Assembly (NCBI GenBank): GCA_030762895.1
Contig: CM061067.1
Span: forward strand, 53,221,667 to 53,285,666
Direction: 5' to 3'
Source of the DNA: Sophora flavescens
Taxonomy: Eukaryota > Streptophyta > Magnoliopsida > Fabales > Fabaceae
Length of the DNA stretch: 64,000 nucleotides
A program made the translations under genes and the position numbers. This document shows positions 1 through 10,891 of the stretch, one piece after another (the first letter of the stretch is position 1; each line of letters starts with the position of its first letter). Below the pieces are notes generated by a model, which saw only the letters and a program-made list of their open reading frames with translations, did not search any database and was not told where the DNA came from.

Positions 1-35
1 TCACCCAACCTTACCATCCATGTTATGTGATTTAC

Positions 36-130
36 ACAACCTCAGAAGTTGTTTGACCATTAAGACAAAGATCTTTGAGTCTAGGCATAGGAAGAAAGAG
101 TGATGAAGTTAATCTCCATGACAAAGCCAT
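36..130 (-). CDS. possible first exon of a gene leaving the left edge
   Basis: A minus-strand ATG at 130 opens a 32-codon frame starting MALSWRLTSSLFL, then meets a stop at 32-34. A plausible GT donor (GTAAATC) lies exactly there, so this may be a first exon of about 95 nt. A TATAAATA box at 169-176 (minus) sits about 40 bp upstream of the ATG, a reasonable spacing for a plant core promoter. The N-terminus is mildly hydrophobic, but I do not recognise the product. Alternatives are a chance short frame or a piece of an LTR. Confidence 0.25.
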
Positions 131-168
131 ATTGTGAAGCATAAAAAATTAAAAGGATGGAAGGAAGT

Positions 169-176
169 TATTTATA
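169..176 (-). promoter_or_regulatory. TATA box candidate
   Basis: TATAAATA on the minus strand, about 40 bp upstream of the ATG at 130. It would serve the putative first exon there. It is only a motif match. Confidence 0.25.
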
Positions 177-328
177 GGAGCAGGGGATGAAGTTACTAAG
201 CTATTCTGATTTTCTTGAAAACTTATCTAAAAACTTAATGCTCATTAAGAGGATTAGGTTACAAGGTGAATGGGTAAGTAGCACAGTAGTCAAAGGAATG
301 AATGTTTTTGCAGAAACTAATAAACTTT

Positions 329-475
329 TAACGCCCGTTGTGTAATACAACTGACGTTAGAAGTGTGAGTGTTTTTAACGTCAGTTTCTTAAGACAAGTG
401 ACGTTAAATATATGACCTTTAACGTCAGTTTTTACTAACAACTGACGTAAAATGTTGTTTTATTTTGATTATAAC
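329..475. repeat. left subterminal palindrome array of the CACTA element
   Basis: Repeated AACGTCAGTT and AACTGACGTT units with short variable spacers, for example around 377-388, 420-431 and 439-447. In CACTA elements such subterminal repeats are the binding sites of the TNPA-type protein. This array has fewer and more degenerate units than the right one. Confidence 0.75.
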
Positions 476-1250
476 GTTTACACCCGCGCGCCTTCTACAC
501 TTCTCTGTACGTCTCTTTTCTCTTTTCATCACGCTCAACCCTCACTCTCAACCCTCACTCTCACTCTCACTCTGCCCTAATCGCGAGCTCATCTCCACCG
601 CAACCACCGCGAGGGCTTCTTCGTCACCACCGTGAGGTACACTCTTAACCCCTAACTCTGTCTTTCCCGCTCATTCTTTGCAATAACTTGACATCTCTCT
701 TTCCCCTTCCCGCGCACTAACTCTCCTTGTCCCTCTGCTCTCAGTAACCACATCGAACGTTGGCCACCATTCGAGCTTCCCTCCCACCACCACGCGAGCG
801 CCTATTTCTGGTGAGTCTTTAGGGCACATTTTTTTATTTTTGGTTTTGAGTATATGTTGAAACTGTAGTCTCAGTAGTTGAAACTTGAAACCGTGAGTTT
901 GAGTTGTTTGGAATGTCTCTATTTTTGGTTTTGAGTGCATGTTGCTCTGCTGGTTGATCTGTCACGGCCGTGATGCTCATCACGGCTAGGCCGTGATCAG
1001 TTCTGCATGTGAGGGTCTGGTTCAGTTGGCACGTTACGGTTGTGATGGACATCACTACCAGGCCATGACCAGTGCTTGGTAATCTTCAAAAACTATAGTT
1101 TTCAATCTCCCGTATTGTCCTTATATTGGATAGATGTTTTGTATATCTACAGGACCTATCTAGTTATTTTTATTTATACTTCTGTATTTATTTTGAGTTA
1201 TAACCTATGTTAATACATATATATTGTTTCTGAACAGGCATACATATGGA
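476..1250 (+). other. leader and 5' non-coding part of the CACTA gene
   Basis: A CT-rich stretch at 490-640 is followed by a GC-rich tract and then AT-rich intron-like sequence. A cAG acceptor lies near 1238, just before an ATG that meets a stop after two codons. The layout resembles the 5' UTR and first intron of CACTA genes. No coding segment can be supported here. Confidence 0.4.
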
Positions 1251-1426
1251 TTAGTCGTATAGCCCACATGCACGGGAGGACACTGTGGTGGCTTCGCAGG
1301 ACCCGATCACGCCTACGCTTGATTCTAGTGTAAGTTTACATGTTATATACTATCTTTAGTCCTTATTTTTAATGTAAGTTTATAATATTACAACCCTCTA
1401 TTTTATCATTGTTTTTGTCCATACAG

Positions 1427-4226
1427 ACATCACAGGCTCATAGGAAACAGGGTAGAGGAGTCACCTCGTTGAAGAAACTAGAGAAGGACAGGCAAAGCAG
1501 ACAAAAGCTTGAGGTGTCCTTCAATGCTAATCTAAATGCCCAGGGACCCCGTGCTAAAGAATTTAATAAGTGGGTGTTTCTACAAGCGAAGCAGCACGTA
1601 AGCATCAACTACAACCACTGGAATGACGTTCCACAGAACGTTAAGGATCAGATTTGGGAGGCTATCGCGGTATTTTACCTTTACATTCGTTTGATTTACA
1701 TTATTAGATAATTATCCGAGTTATAATCCATCCAGTTGTTATGTATTTAATGTGTAGGTAGCTTGATCGTGCCAAATGACGAGGATCATCGTCATAAATG
1801 TATGAAAATGGCATCAAAGCGTTGGAATGGGTTCAAGCATGATCTTACCGGGTACTATGTATCTGGGAAGAAGCGGCTTGATAAAATGTTCTCGGATTAT
1901 CCCTGGATTGATCAGGATACTTGGGATATGTTTGCCAAGAGTCGACAGGATGGAGATTTTCAGGTTGGTTGATTAAGTTAATTTTGTATGCTTATTATAG
2001 ATCATTTAACTGTATTTAATTATGTGTTTTTGTTTGAATAGGCTAAGGCAAATAAGGGTCGGTAGAATCAGGCGAAGAACGTCCACCGCCACACCATGTC
2101 TCAGGGTGGGTACCAGACTCGGATCGAGCAGATGATGGCGGATAGGCTGAGGGCGAAGCAGGAAGAGCACTCTGTTAGGATTGAAAGAGGAGAGGTGCCT
2201 GAGGGCACACCATTAAGTCCTCCGTCGGACATCGACCGCGAGGATGTCTGGTTAGCCGGTCGCATGACAAAGATGGGATCTTTTAAAGTTGATGCCACTC
2301 GCGAAGTGGCAGATAAGATTGTAAGTAAATAATTAACTTGATTTCAATTGATATTTGTATAGATATTTGCAACACTTTTCACTTGCATGTTTTTTCATTT
2401 TTTTCATTGTAGATGGATCTTAAAGCACAATCCTCCCAGGGCTCATTCGTCCCTTCTGGACGGCGGGACGTCTTGATGACTGCTCTAGGCAAGAAAGACC
2501 ATCCTGGTCGGGTTCTCGGTGTTCCTGGGAACATGACCATCAAAGAATATTATGGCAAGTCTGCTTCACGAAAGCGGGTGGTCGATGAAGCATCAATTTT
2601 GGCTGACATTACTCAGCACCTCATGTCCAACCCAGCTATTACAACACATCTGATGCAAAGCTTAATATCCAACCCGGAATTCAAGCAGGCGCTTGCCAGA
2701 GAGCTTTCCTCCGTCGGTACATCCCAGGACACCGCATGGCATGCCAACCCTTCACATGTGAGCACAAAAGAGAGTTTTAAGAGGGCACATGTGGAGGACG
2801 ATGAGTTGGCAGCTAGGGAGCGGGAGTTCGAAGTCCAACGCCATGAGCTTGAGTTGGAAATGAAAAGGCGTGAGCTTGAGTTGGACTCCAAACGACGTGA
2901 GCTCGAAATGTTAACAAAGGTATGTATTCATTATTAATGTCCAAATTAGTCAAATAATTACTTGTGTTTTTTTTAATTATCAACAACTTATCTATTTTAT
3001 TTTTCCTAAACTGAAGGCCAAGTCGACGTCGGTGTTGCTGTCACCTATCACTCGTTTGTTCTCACTTGGTGAGGATTATGCGTTTGAGATTTTTGAATGT
3101 CCGTTGGAGCACGATGGATGGGGGGCACGCCCAGATCAACCGAGGATATTTACCTTCTGTGGTGACGATCTCGGGAACGCCTGTAGAAATAACGTCTGGA
3201 TGAACAGCAATGTTTTCAGTCTCTGGTGCACGTAAGTTAATTTTAATTTTATAACTTATTTATTTTTGATATTTTTCCATTTAATAATTTATTTTAATTT
3301 CAACATATATATTATGTAATTAACATCCACACCTTTTCATATCTTAGGTATCTCCATCGTCTTCAGCTTGATAAGGGCGATGCATCGGTTCTGACTTCTT
3401 AGATCCGTCAATCCTTCTGCCCGAATTCTTTGCTGGCGATGCATTGAGTAAATACTTAGGGAAGTTGTTGGGAGACAATCAGAAAGAATTATATCTGGCT
3501 CCCTACTGTATGAAAAGCCATTGGCAGTTGTTCGTACTTCACCCGTCTAGGCATACTGTCATATTCTATTGCTCTCTCCACCAACAGCCACCACAGGTGG
3601 TGTTGGAAGCTGTAAATAAGTAAGTAACTAATCTTAAATTTAATTTAAGTTTTAATATCAGTTGTTTTTAGTTTATTACACACATGATATATGAATTTGT
3701 TAATTGATCGACATGATTATTTGTTTATGATAGCGCGCTGAAGGCGAGTAGCATAAGTTGCGCCAACGGGAGAAGTAGGACTTCTAAGGCTAAAGCAAAT
3801 CCTGTATGGAACATCATCAAGGTTTGGTAGTTTATTTATCAAATATTTAATATTATAATTACTAATTTATATGTATATTCAACTGACATTGAAATTAATT
3901 TTGTTGGTAGTCTCGATTTCAAAATGACGGGTGGTCGTGCGGCTATTATGTGATGCTTCATATGCTGAACATAGTCTCCACATCTATTACGGATGGATGG
4001 AATAAGGTAATATTTAAACAACTTGTTAAATTATATATTATAGTTTTGAATATGACTTGCATTGATGTTATTGTTATTATTTGAACGTGTGTAGGCATTT
4101 AACGACCAATCGCCTATTCAAGAAGATGAGTTAAGAGACTTGAGGACGCGCTTTGCTAAATTCTTCTTCAAGTATGCGGCTGAAAAAGGAATTGACAAGA
4201 TACCTCCGCAATACTTAGATAAATAG
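1427..4226 (+). pseudogene. Transposase-24 (Ptta/En/Spm) plus Ulp1-like protease gene, disrupted
   Basis: Exons readable from splice sites: 1427-1669, about 1758-1966, 2042-2319, 2413-2921, 3017-3229, 3349-3619, 3734-3821, 3911-4006 and 4095-4226. The early exons match the plant TNPA/transposase-24 family (NDEDHRHKCMKMASKRW, NVHRHTMSQGGYQTR). The exon at 2413 ends in a charged coiled coil (ELELEMKRRELELDSKR). The last four exons form a C48 Ulp1-like protease: SHWQLFVL with the His, then NDGWSCGYYVM with the nucleophile Cys. Lesions: an in-frame TAG at 2063-2065, and a frameshift with TAG just before the FLDPSILLPEF segment near 3390-3402. The exon 1/2 junction is also out of frame. The copy cannot encode a full protein. 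Confidence 0.85.
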
Positions 4227-4482
4227 TTTTTTGTTAGACTTTAGAAACTAATTAATAACATGTATATATATATCCTTAGATTGGTAGTTTTGTTTTTTAG
4301 ACATTGGAACTAAAATTTATTTATATATATACATGGGTTTTGGTTTTAAGTCCCCCCATTGTTCCATTTTTCCTTTGCAATTCTGTAATGTGTGTGATAT
4401 TACGTATTCTTTGGGATATTTCTTGAATGCGGGGATAGCTGAGGGAAGTGATATTTTAAAACTGAATTTAAAAAAAAAATCT

Positions 4483-4865
4483 ATTAACGTCAGTTGTATC
4501 AAACAACTGACGTTAATAGTATTTTATAAAATATACAGTACACTATTAACGTCAGTTGTAATAAACAACTGACGTTAAAATTAAACCTTTAACGTCAGTT
4601 CTTTATAACAACTAACGTTAGTTTTAACAAAATTAACGTCCGTTGTCTTAAAGAACTGACGTTAATAGTTTTATGTTTAACGTCAGTTGTTTAAAAAACT
4701 GACGTTAATTTTTACAAAATTAACGCCAGTTTTGTTAAAGAACCGACGTTAATAGTTTTATATTTAACGTTAGTTGAGAACTGACGTTAAAATATTAACT
4801 ATTAACGTCAGTTGTATTTACGTCAGTCAGTATTTTGACGTAAAAAATAAATTTTAACTGACGTA
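4483..4865. repeat. right subterminal palindrome array of the CACTA element
   Basis: About a dozen AACGTCAGTT / AACTGACGTT half-sites are arranged as hairpin-forming pairs separated by short A/T spacers, ending about 22 bp from the CACTA terminus. They are the presumed binding sites for the element's DNA-binding protein and could form strong stem-loops. Confidence 0.8.
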
Positions 4866-4887
4866 AAAAGCACTTATTGCACTAGTG

Positions 4888-5341
4888 TGGGTTTAACTCA
4901 TCCCCGAATAAAATGGTACACAAGCTTTGAACCAAATATTCATTAGAACAAGCATGCATGACTTACACATGAAATCTCGGTACCATTGAACGACGTGGTA
5001 GTATGACACATTTGGTAAGGCCTTGTGTCGTGTATCCTTTTCATGAGAGCTTACAGAGTCAACCACAACTCTAAGAAGCGACCACACTTCACTCTCACAT
5101 AGGTGGACTTTACCAGAAGCACCCACATAAGTTGGTCACCTCAACACATATATGCTATAGGTCCATTAAGAGCAAAAGCTCACCCTTTTCTTTTATGTCC
5201 TTATGGTTTCCAAGTACTTTTAAACCTTGGGATGTATCTATTTGTCAAGTACTTGGAATCACTCTCATAGTGTACTTTGGCCCATTGAACTCAAGAGTTG
5301 ATGCTGCTCAAGAGTGTGAGTCGGGTTTCCACCATTGGTGA
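4888..5341. other. non-coding stretch between CACTA terminus and copia remnant
   Basis: No gene is supported here. The sequence directly follows the end of the minus-strand RNase H frame and may be the 3' untranslated part of that copia. I find no LTR in it matching the region near 9230-9440. Confidence 0.4.
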
Positions 5342-6019
5342 TCATATAGATATGGGCTTGGGTCCAATCCTTAATGATGTTTTCAACACCATATCCCTTG
5401 TCAGTCCTTTCATCAAAGGATCTAAAAGATTCCTCTCTGTTTTCACAACGACTATGGATATTACTCCATTTTTAATCAAATATTTTACATAGCTATGTCT
5501 TAGCCCAATGTTCCTGGACTTTCCATTATAAACCTGGCTATATGCCTTTGATAGTGTTGATTGACTATCACAATGTATGGATATTGGTGCTATTGGCTTT
5601 GGCCAAATTGGTATCTCGTACATCAAATTTTTAAGCCATTCAGCTTCTTTGCTTCATGTTGCCAATGCTATGAATTCTGCAGCCATGGTGGAGTCAGCAA
5701 TGCAAGTTTGTTTCTTGGATCCCCAAGAAATAGCACCCCCACCAAGTGTGAAGACCCAACCGTTTGTTCAAGCATGATCTTCTGTATAAGTCACCCAACT
5801 GGCATCTGTGTAACCTTCTAATACTGGAGGATACCCATTATAGTTCAAACTATAATTCATTGTCCCCTTCAAGTATTTCAATACTCTTCGGACAACATGA
5901 CAATGGTCTTTGCTTGGATTAATTGTATACCTACTTAGTCTCCCTATAGCATATGCAATTTCTGGTCTAGTACATGTTATGGTATACATTAAGCATCCAA
6001 TTACTTTTGAGTATTCAAG
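5342..6019 (-). pseudogene. copia RNase H region
   Basis: Readable segments are RPEIAYAIGRLSRY, RRVLKYLKGTMNYSL and GYTDASWVTYTEDHA (first RNase H Asp), then a frame change into IHCDSQSTLSKAYSQV and RHSYVKYLIKNGV. At least one frameshift separates 5768-5989 from 5342-5626. It ends with TRDMVLKTSLRIG and a stop near 5342. It would remove the RNA strand during reverse transcription, but this copy is dead. Confidence 0.8.
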
Positions 6020-6900
6020 TTATGCTACTGGACAACCTTTATTTGGTACTAAATTAGTGTTATGATCAAAGGGGGTAACAACAGATTGACAATCAAATTC
6101 ATTAAATTTCTTTAACACCTTTTCTACATAGTGAGATTGGGATAAACCTATGTTCTCACCATCTCTTATTATTCTAATCCCTAGTATCACATTGGCTTCC
6201 CCTAAGTCTTTCATATCAAAATTACTAGTGAGGAAACTCTTAGTTTTTTCCACCTCATCTAAATCAGTACCAAATATTAACATATCATCAACATATAAAC
6301 AAATCATAACACCTTTTCCATTATGGAATTTACTATAAATACACTTGTCAGATCCATTTATTTTATGTCCATTAGCTAGCATAACTTGATCAAACTTTTG
6401 ATGCCATTGTTTAGGAGTTTGTTTTAGTCCATACAGTGACTTATTCAATTTACACACCTTCTTTTCTTGACCATTAACCATAAACCCTTCAGGTTGTGAC
6501 ATATACACCTCTTCATCTAATTCCCCATTAAGAAATGATGTTTTCACATCCATTTGATGAATGACAAACTTATAGATGGATGCAAGTGCCAATAGCACTC
6601 TAACTGAGGTAATTCTTGCCACAGGTGCATATGTATCAAAATAGTCAATACCCTATTTTTGTATAAATCCCTTAGCAACTAGTCTTTCCTTAAACTTATC
6701 TATGGTTCCATATACCTTCATTTTCCTTTTGAAAATCCATTTACAACCTATAGGTTTGGAACCAGGTGGGAGGTCTACTAATTTCCACGTTTTATTCCCC
6801 ATTATTGAGTCCATTTCCTCTTGTATAGATTCCTTCCAGAAAGCGACATCTTGAGACTTTATTGCCTCTTCGAATGTTTCTAGATGAATTTCTGTATTAT
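6020..6900 (-). pseudogene. copia reverse transcriptase region
   Basis: The open part (6020-6622) carries HQMDVKTSFLNGELDEEVYM and the catalytic LYVDDMLIFG box typical of copia RT. Upstream in the same frame (to about 6880) the N-terminal RT can be read (WKESIQEEMDSI, GCKWIFKRK) but is cut by a TAG in the segment before GIDYFDTYAPVA near 6650. The nonsense codon inactivates it. Confidence 0.85.
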
Positions 6901-7009
6901 ATCATATTGGTCCACAACTGTCTATGGACTCTCTTGTTCCTTCAACAAAGAACATGAAAAAGTCTGATCCATAAGTTTTCTCTTTCCTAGCTCTCCGACT
7001 TCTTCTAAG

Positions 7010-8256
7010 TTACGAACTCTCTAAAGTAAAATTATTAAATACATTGGTTTCTAGATTATGTGCATTACTATGAACATTATTTTTGTGAATTGGAATTGAG
7101 TTAAACCTATCTTCTTGAAAGATAGCATCCCTAAACTCAATTACTGTATTTACAGGATATGAGTCATTAGATTTTATAACCATGAATCTATATGCTTCGC
7201 TATTTTTAGCATAGCCTAGGAACACACATTCAATTCCCCTTTCACCTAATATCTTTCTTTTTGGTTCAGGAACTTTTACTATTTTCCTACAACCCCAAAA
7301 TTTGAAATAGTCAAGGTTGGGCTTTTTATTTTTCCAAAGCTCATATGGGGTTATTTTGTTCCTTTTGTTTGGAACTCTATTCAAGATATAACAAGCCGTC
7401 AACAAGGATTCTCTCCAATAACCCTTTGCTAGACCAGAATATGATAACATTGTATTTACCATTTCTTATAATACCCTATTTTCCTTTCAGGTATACCGTT
7501 TTGTTGTGGGGAATAAGGTGCAGTTGTTTGGTGAATTATTCCATTAGACTCAAAGTAATTAGGGTTATAGAACTCTCCTCCTCTATCACTCCTAAAACAT
7601 TTAATAAATGTTTCATGTTGAAATTCTACTTCTGTTTTAAATATCTTAAATTTATCTAACACTTCATCCTTTGAATGCATTAAATATACATAGCAATATC
7701 TAGTACAATCATCTATGAATGTTACAAAATATTTTTTACCACCTATAGTGGGCCAACCATGTAAATCACATACATCATAATGAATTAAATCTAATACTTT
7801 AGAACTTCTTTCAACTCTAGGAAAAGGAAATCTAGTTATCTTAGTTAGCATACAAGTTGTACATTCATCCAAAATTCTACTTGTTTTAGGAATTAAACAT
7901 GAATTCATCATTTCATCCATTTTCCTAAAATTAACATGTCCTAAACGAGAATGCCATAAATTACAAGGCTCAACAATATAAGCATAAATAAATCCATTAT
8001 CATTAATAATATTGAGTTTGAACATATTCTCGTAAAGGTATCCCTTCCCTACAAACATTCCTCCCTTGGAGAGAATAAACTTGTCTCCCTCAAATACACA
8101 TTTAAACCCGTACTTATTTAGTAACGGTACAGAAATTAAATTCTTCCTAACATATGGTACATAATAAACATCTGTAAGAGTGACTACTTTTCCCGAAGTG
8201 AATTCTAGTTCCACCATCCCTTTGCCTTTAACTTGGACAGTTGATGCATTTCCCAT
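7010..8256 (-). pseudogene. copia GAG-pre-integrase and integrase region
   Basis: It contains LWHSRLGHVNFRKMDEM (GAG-pre-integrase), a degenerate zinc-binding part (DECTTCML), the catalytic core FVTFIDDCTRYCYVYL, then RSDRGGEFYN and a YSPQQNGIPERK segment. A frameshift at about 7456-7465 splits the core from the C-terminal part (YWRESLLTACYILNRVP, ECVFLGYAKNSEAYRF). A stop separates the integrase C-terminus from the RT region. Confidence 0.85.
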
Positions 8257-9210
8257 ATATAGAATTGTTCCATCTTATTCATCAATTGTCTTGAAGAGAT
8301 CCTTGTTCTTACACACATGGCGAGTTGCACCGGAGTCAATCCACCATGATCCAACATATTCTATCATGTTGATTTCGGAAATGACCGCAACAAGATTGTC
8401 CTTTGTTGCACTAGATTCCTTCTCTTTTTCCTTTTTCAAAAGACGACAATTCCTCTTGAAATGTCTCGGTTTTCCACAATAGAAACAACCATTTTTATTT
8501 TTATTTTTTTTGTAGTCATTCTCATTGTTGTTTTCATGAGATTTTCCAAAATCTCGATTCCTCTTTTTAGAGGACTTACCAGATTTCACTTCCTCTACTA
8601 CATGCACCTTCTTATGAACAGAATGTTCTTTAGTATCATCTTGTTTACGATACTCTTCTTCTAAGCGAAGGTGATTACCCAACTGTTCAAGAGAAATGTC
8701 ATATTTTCGACATTAAATACTTCTTTTAAAGTCTTTCCATGAAAGAAGAAGTTTGTCAATGATTGAGGAGACAATGATGGTTTCATCCATGTGCATATTA
8801 TGTTGTTTGTAGTTATTGAGAATACGTTCAATTTCATGCATTTGTTCCATGATAGGCATACCATCAATCATCTTATAATTATTAAAACGACTAACAATAA
8901 ATTTCTTACTTGTTGCGTCTTCCATCATGTATCTTGCCTCAAGTTTCTCCCATGGTTCTTTGGAGGATCCCGCATTTTGATACACATCGAACAATGAGTC
9001 GGTCATGCCATTCAAAATATGTCCCATGCAAATGTAGTCATCATTAACCCACTTGTTCCTTTCACGAGTGTCATTGATGGCCTCGTCTTCTGTTTCCTCT
9101 GGTCTTAGTATGTTCAACACATACGCCACCTTCAAAGTTGTAAAAAGGAAGTGCATCTTCTTTTGACAACGATGAAAGTTTCCACCTTCGAACATTAGTT
9201 TGTTTTGCAC
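8257..9210 (-). pseudogene. copia gag and protease region
   Basis: Gag (UBN2-type) reads from about 9210 down to 8713 (RNKWVNDDYICMGHILNGM, EQMHEIERILNNYKQH). After a frameshift near 8690-8715 the frame continues with LGNHLRLEEEYRKQ, the zinc knuckle CFYCGKPRHFKRNC (CX2CX4HX4C, intact) and the protease motif WWIDSGATRHVC. A TAA at about 8275 interrupts the protease. No good ATG lies upstream of gag: the frame opens at a GTG shortly after a TGA. Confidence 0.85.
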
Positions 9211-9363
9211 ACCCTAAATCAAGCCTATCGTCAATGGTAGTTTACAGAACAATAGTCTTCCTAACTCTCCCTGTGCACAAGGGAGAAAAGAAGGTGATTT
9301 GGAGTGAAGAATGGTTGAGAGATTATGAGATTTTTCGTACCAATTACTGCATGCAGATGGTTC

Positions 9364-9371
9364 TATTTATA
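9364..9371 (-). promoter_or_regulatory. TATA-like box upstream of copia gag
   Basis: TATAAATA on the minus strand about 150 bp before the gag frame. The position fits an LTR promoter, but no LTR pair can be shown. Confidence 0.35.
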
Positions 9372-9479
9372 GACCAATTCATGTCACTTGGTGAAGCAAA
9401 ACAACTCTTGAAAAATTCCACAATCAGTCAAATTCGATAAAAAAGTAATATTAATGTTCAACAACTAAAACAACACATC

Positions 9480-9549
9480 AGTTGGCCTAGTGGCCAGTGG
9501 ATGCGGCCCTTGCCTCACATAGCCGAGTTCGAATCCGTGCTTTTTTTTC
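9480..9549 (+). repeat. tRNA-like (SINE-head-like) module
   Basis: It contains an A-box-like TGGCCTAGTGG at 9483-9493, a perfect B-box GTTCGAATCC at 9527-9536 and a T run from 9541 that would stop RNA polymerase III. The spacing fits tRNA-derived promoters. It does not fold as a proper tRNA with an acceptor stem, so I call a SINE head or tRNA relic rather than a tRNA gene. Confidence 0.5.
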
Positions 9550-9601
9550 CGTTTTTTCACTATTAAGATTTAAAATAAAACGGTCATCTTTAAAACTAAA
9601 A

Positions 9602-9680
9602 AATTGCCGCATAAAAGATTCAAACTCGCACCCTTGAGGAATACTACAGACATTGCAACCACTGTGCTATACAACAAACT
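9602..9680 (-). repeat. second tRNA-like module, opposite orientation
   Basis: Read on the minus strand it has an A-box-like AGCACAGTGGTTGC and a B-box-like GAGTTTGAATC. The architecture matches the plus-strand module 60 bp to its left, but the sequence differs. No functional tRNA can be drawn. Confidence 0.4.
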
Positions 9681-10325
9681 TGTATTTAATTAACAACATG
9701 ATATGTATTTATTTGACCGTTGATAACCTTTAATCTTCTATAAATTTTGAAAATCTCTCACATATTAACTATTTGCAAAATACGAAGAAGTTACCCCTAA
9801 ATCAATAAGCATATTTTTTCACCGTGAAGTACATCTCATGAAACAAAATAGAAGTGGTCACACCTAAACATGATAAGAAAGGAAAATAGTCCCCATTAGC
9901 TATATGTAGTAATAATTTGATTATACTTGTTTGTATGTTCCAACTTTAAATATGCCCACTATCCTTTTTCACTTGCATCATGTGTGAGAACTATATATCG
10001 ATGAGTACCATTTTGGTGTCACAGAACGGTCATCATGATTGTGCTCCTGGATATGGGTTGAAAAGCTCTGTTAACATTAACAGCACATAGTTGGCCACTA
10101 AGAGCAATGGGCTAGTGCCACAATATCGAATGAAGTCCATTTCCAAAAGGTTCCACTTTAATTTTTGACAGTTGGGTACGAGGAAAGGGCCTTCCTGGCC
10201 CACCTGAGTGTCTTTAGTAGATATTTTGTCCTCGCTTAGTATGGAGCAGCTTGGTAATGTAGATATCATTTTTGTTCAGTGATGTAGTTCTAAGTTTGAT
10301 TTTGAGATTAATATGCCTAAAAATA
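9681..10325. other. no gene seen
   Basis: AT-rich sequence. A 78-codon minus-strand frame at 10033-10269 resembles nothing I know and has no supporting features. It is treated as chance. Confidence 0.4.
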
Positions 10326-10334
10326 TAATAGTTA

Positions 10335-10738
10335 GGAGAATGCTAACGAGTTTATCTACATCGATGATGTTTTTGGGGTGCTTAGAAATTAAGTACCGAT
10401 GCTTAAAATGCATGAACCGATGGAGAGGGTGCTTGTTAAGCACCTTCAATTTGAAGCGTGCTTCTATTGTGTTATTGGTGGGGTCCATTTAAAAATTTTT
10501 TAAAAGTTGTTGGGATGTAGAGATGAGATGCTTAAGTTATAAAAAGTAAAAATGAGTGATGATGGCGGGACCCATTTAAGAACTCCAAAGTGGGGTGCTG
10601 GGATGTGGATGCTCTAAGGACACTCTTTAAGGAACCAAGAAAAGAAATGTTTTATGGGAAAATACTTAGTTTTCCTATAAAAACTTATTTTTCTTGGTTC
10701 CATAAAGAGTGTCCTAAGGGCACTCGTTAGCACGACCC
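10335..10738. mobile_element. MULE-type MITE, 404 bp, with 9-bp TSD
   Basis: The terminal inverted repeats are GGAGAATGCTAACGAG at the left and, read inward, GGGTCGTGCTAACGAG at the right. The flanking 9-bp sequences 10326-10334 and 10739-10747 are identical (TAATAGTTA). A 9-bp TSD is the hallmark of Mutator-like elements. Inside the right half (about 10616-10715) is a long hairpin whose arms read AGGACACTCTTTAAGGAACC and its near complement. There is no coding capacity. Confidence 0.85.
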
Positions 10739-10891
10739 TAATAGTTATTGTTACTGATCTCGAACCTTGAACTAACCTTTCAATAATGGATAATTAATAT
10801 GGCATAACAATTTTGTAATTATCTTCATCAACGACGTTCATAATCAATCATAATGATTGCGACTCTCAACTATATATATCAAACACGACCC

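Larger units (their letters stand above)
325..4887 (+). mobile_element. CACTA (En/Spm) element, left end truncated
   Basis: The right end is a clear CACTA terminus: read inward on the minus strand it begins CACTAGTGCAATAAGTGC at 4887. Next to it is a dense array of AACGTCAGTT/AACTGACGTT palindromes (4483-4865). A shorter matching array at 329-475 marks the other end, but no CACTA terminus is present there, so the left terminal repeat was lost or has decayed. Between the arrays lie a pyrimidine-rich leader (480-830) and a multi-exon transposase-24/Ulp1 gene. No TNP2-type transposase is present, so the copy would depend on another element. The left boundary is approximate. Confidence 0.8.
5342..9440 (-). 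mobile_element. degenerate Ty1/copia retrotransposon (TNT1-like), LTRs not recognisable
   Basis: On the minus strand the order is gag, CCHC knuckle, aspartic protease, GAG-pre-integrase, integrase, reverse transcriptase, RNase H, which is the copia order. The frames are broken by several stops and frameshifts. A TATAAATA motif at 9364-9371 (minus) upstream of gag may mark a 5' LTR remnant. I found no matching LTR downstream of RNase H and no tRNA-Met primer-binding site, so the ends are lost or decayed. The outer limits are therefore approximate. Confidence 0.8.

Noticed and set aside
329..4865. AACGTCAGTT repeats as a CRISPR-like array
   Set aside because: The spacers are short, AT-rich and irregular, the repeats alternate orientation, and they sit at the ends of a CACTA transposon in a plant genome.
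9480..9549. Functional tRNA gene
   Set aside because: A and B boxes are present, but no acceptor stem or proper cloverleaf can be drawn.
10735..10745. CCCTAA as telomere-like sequence
   Set aside because: A single occurrence formed by the MITE end plus its TSD.
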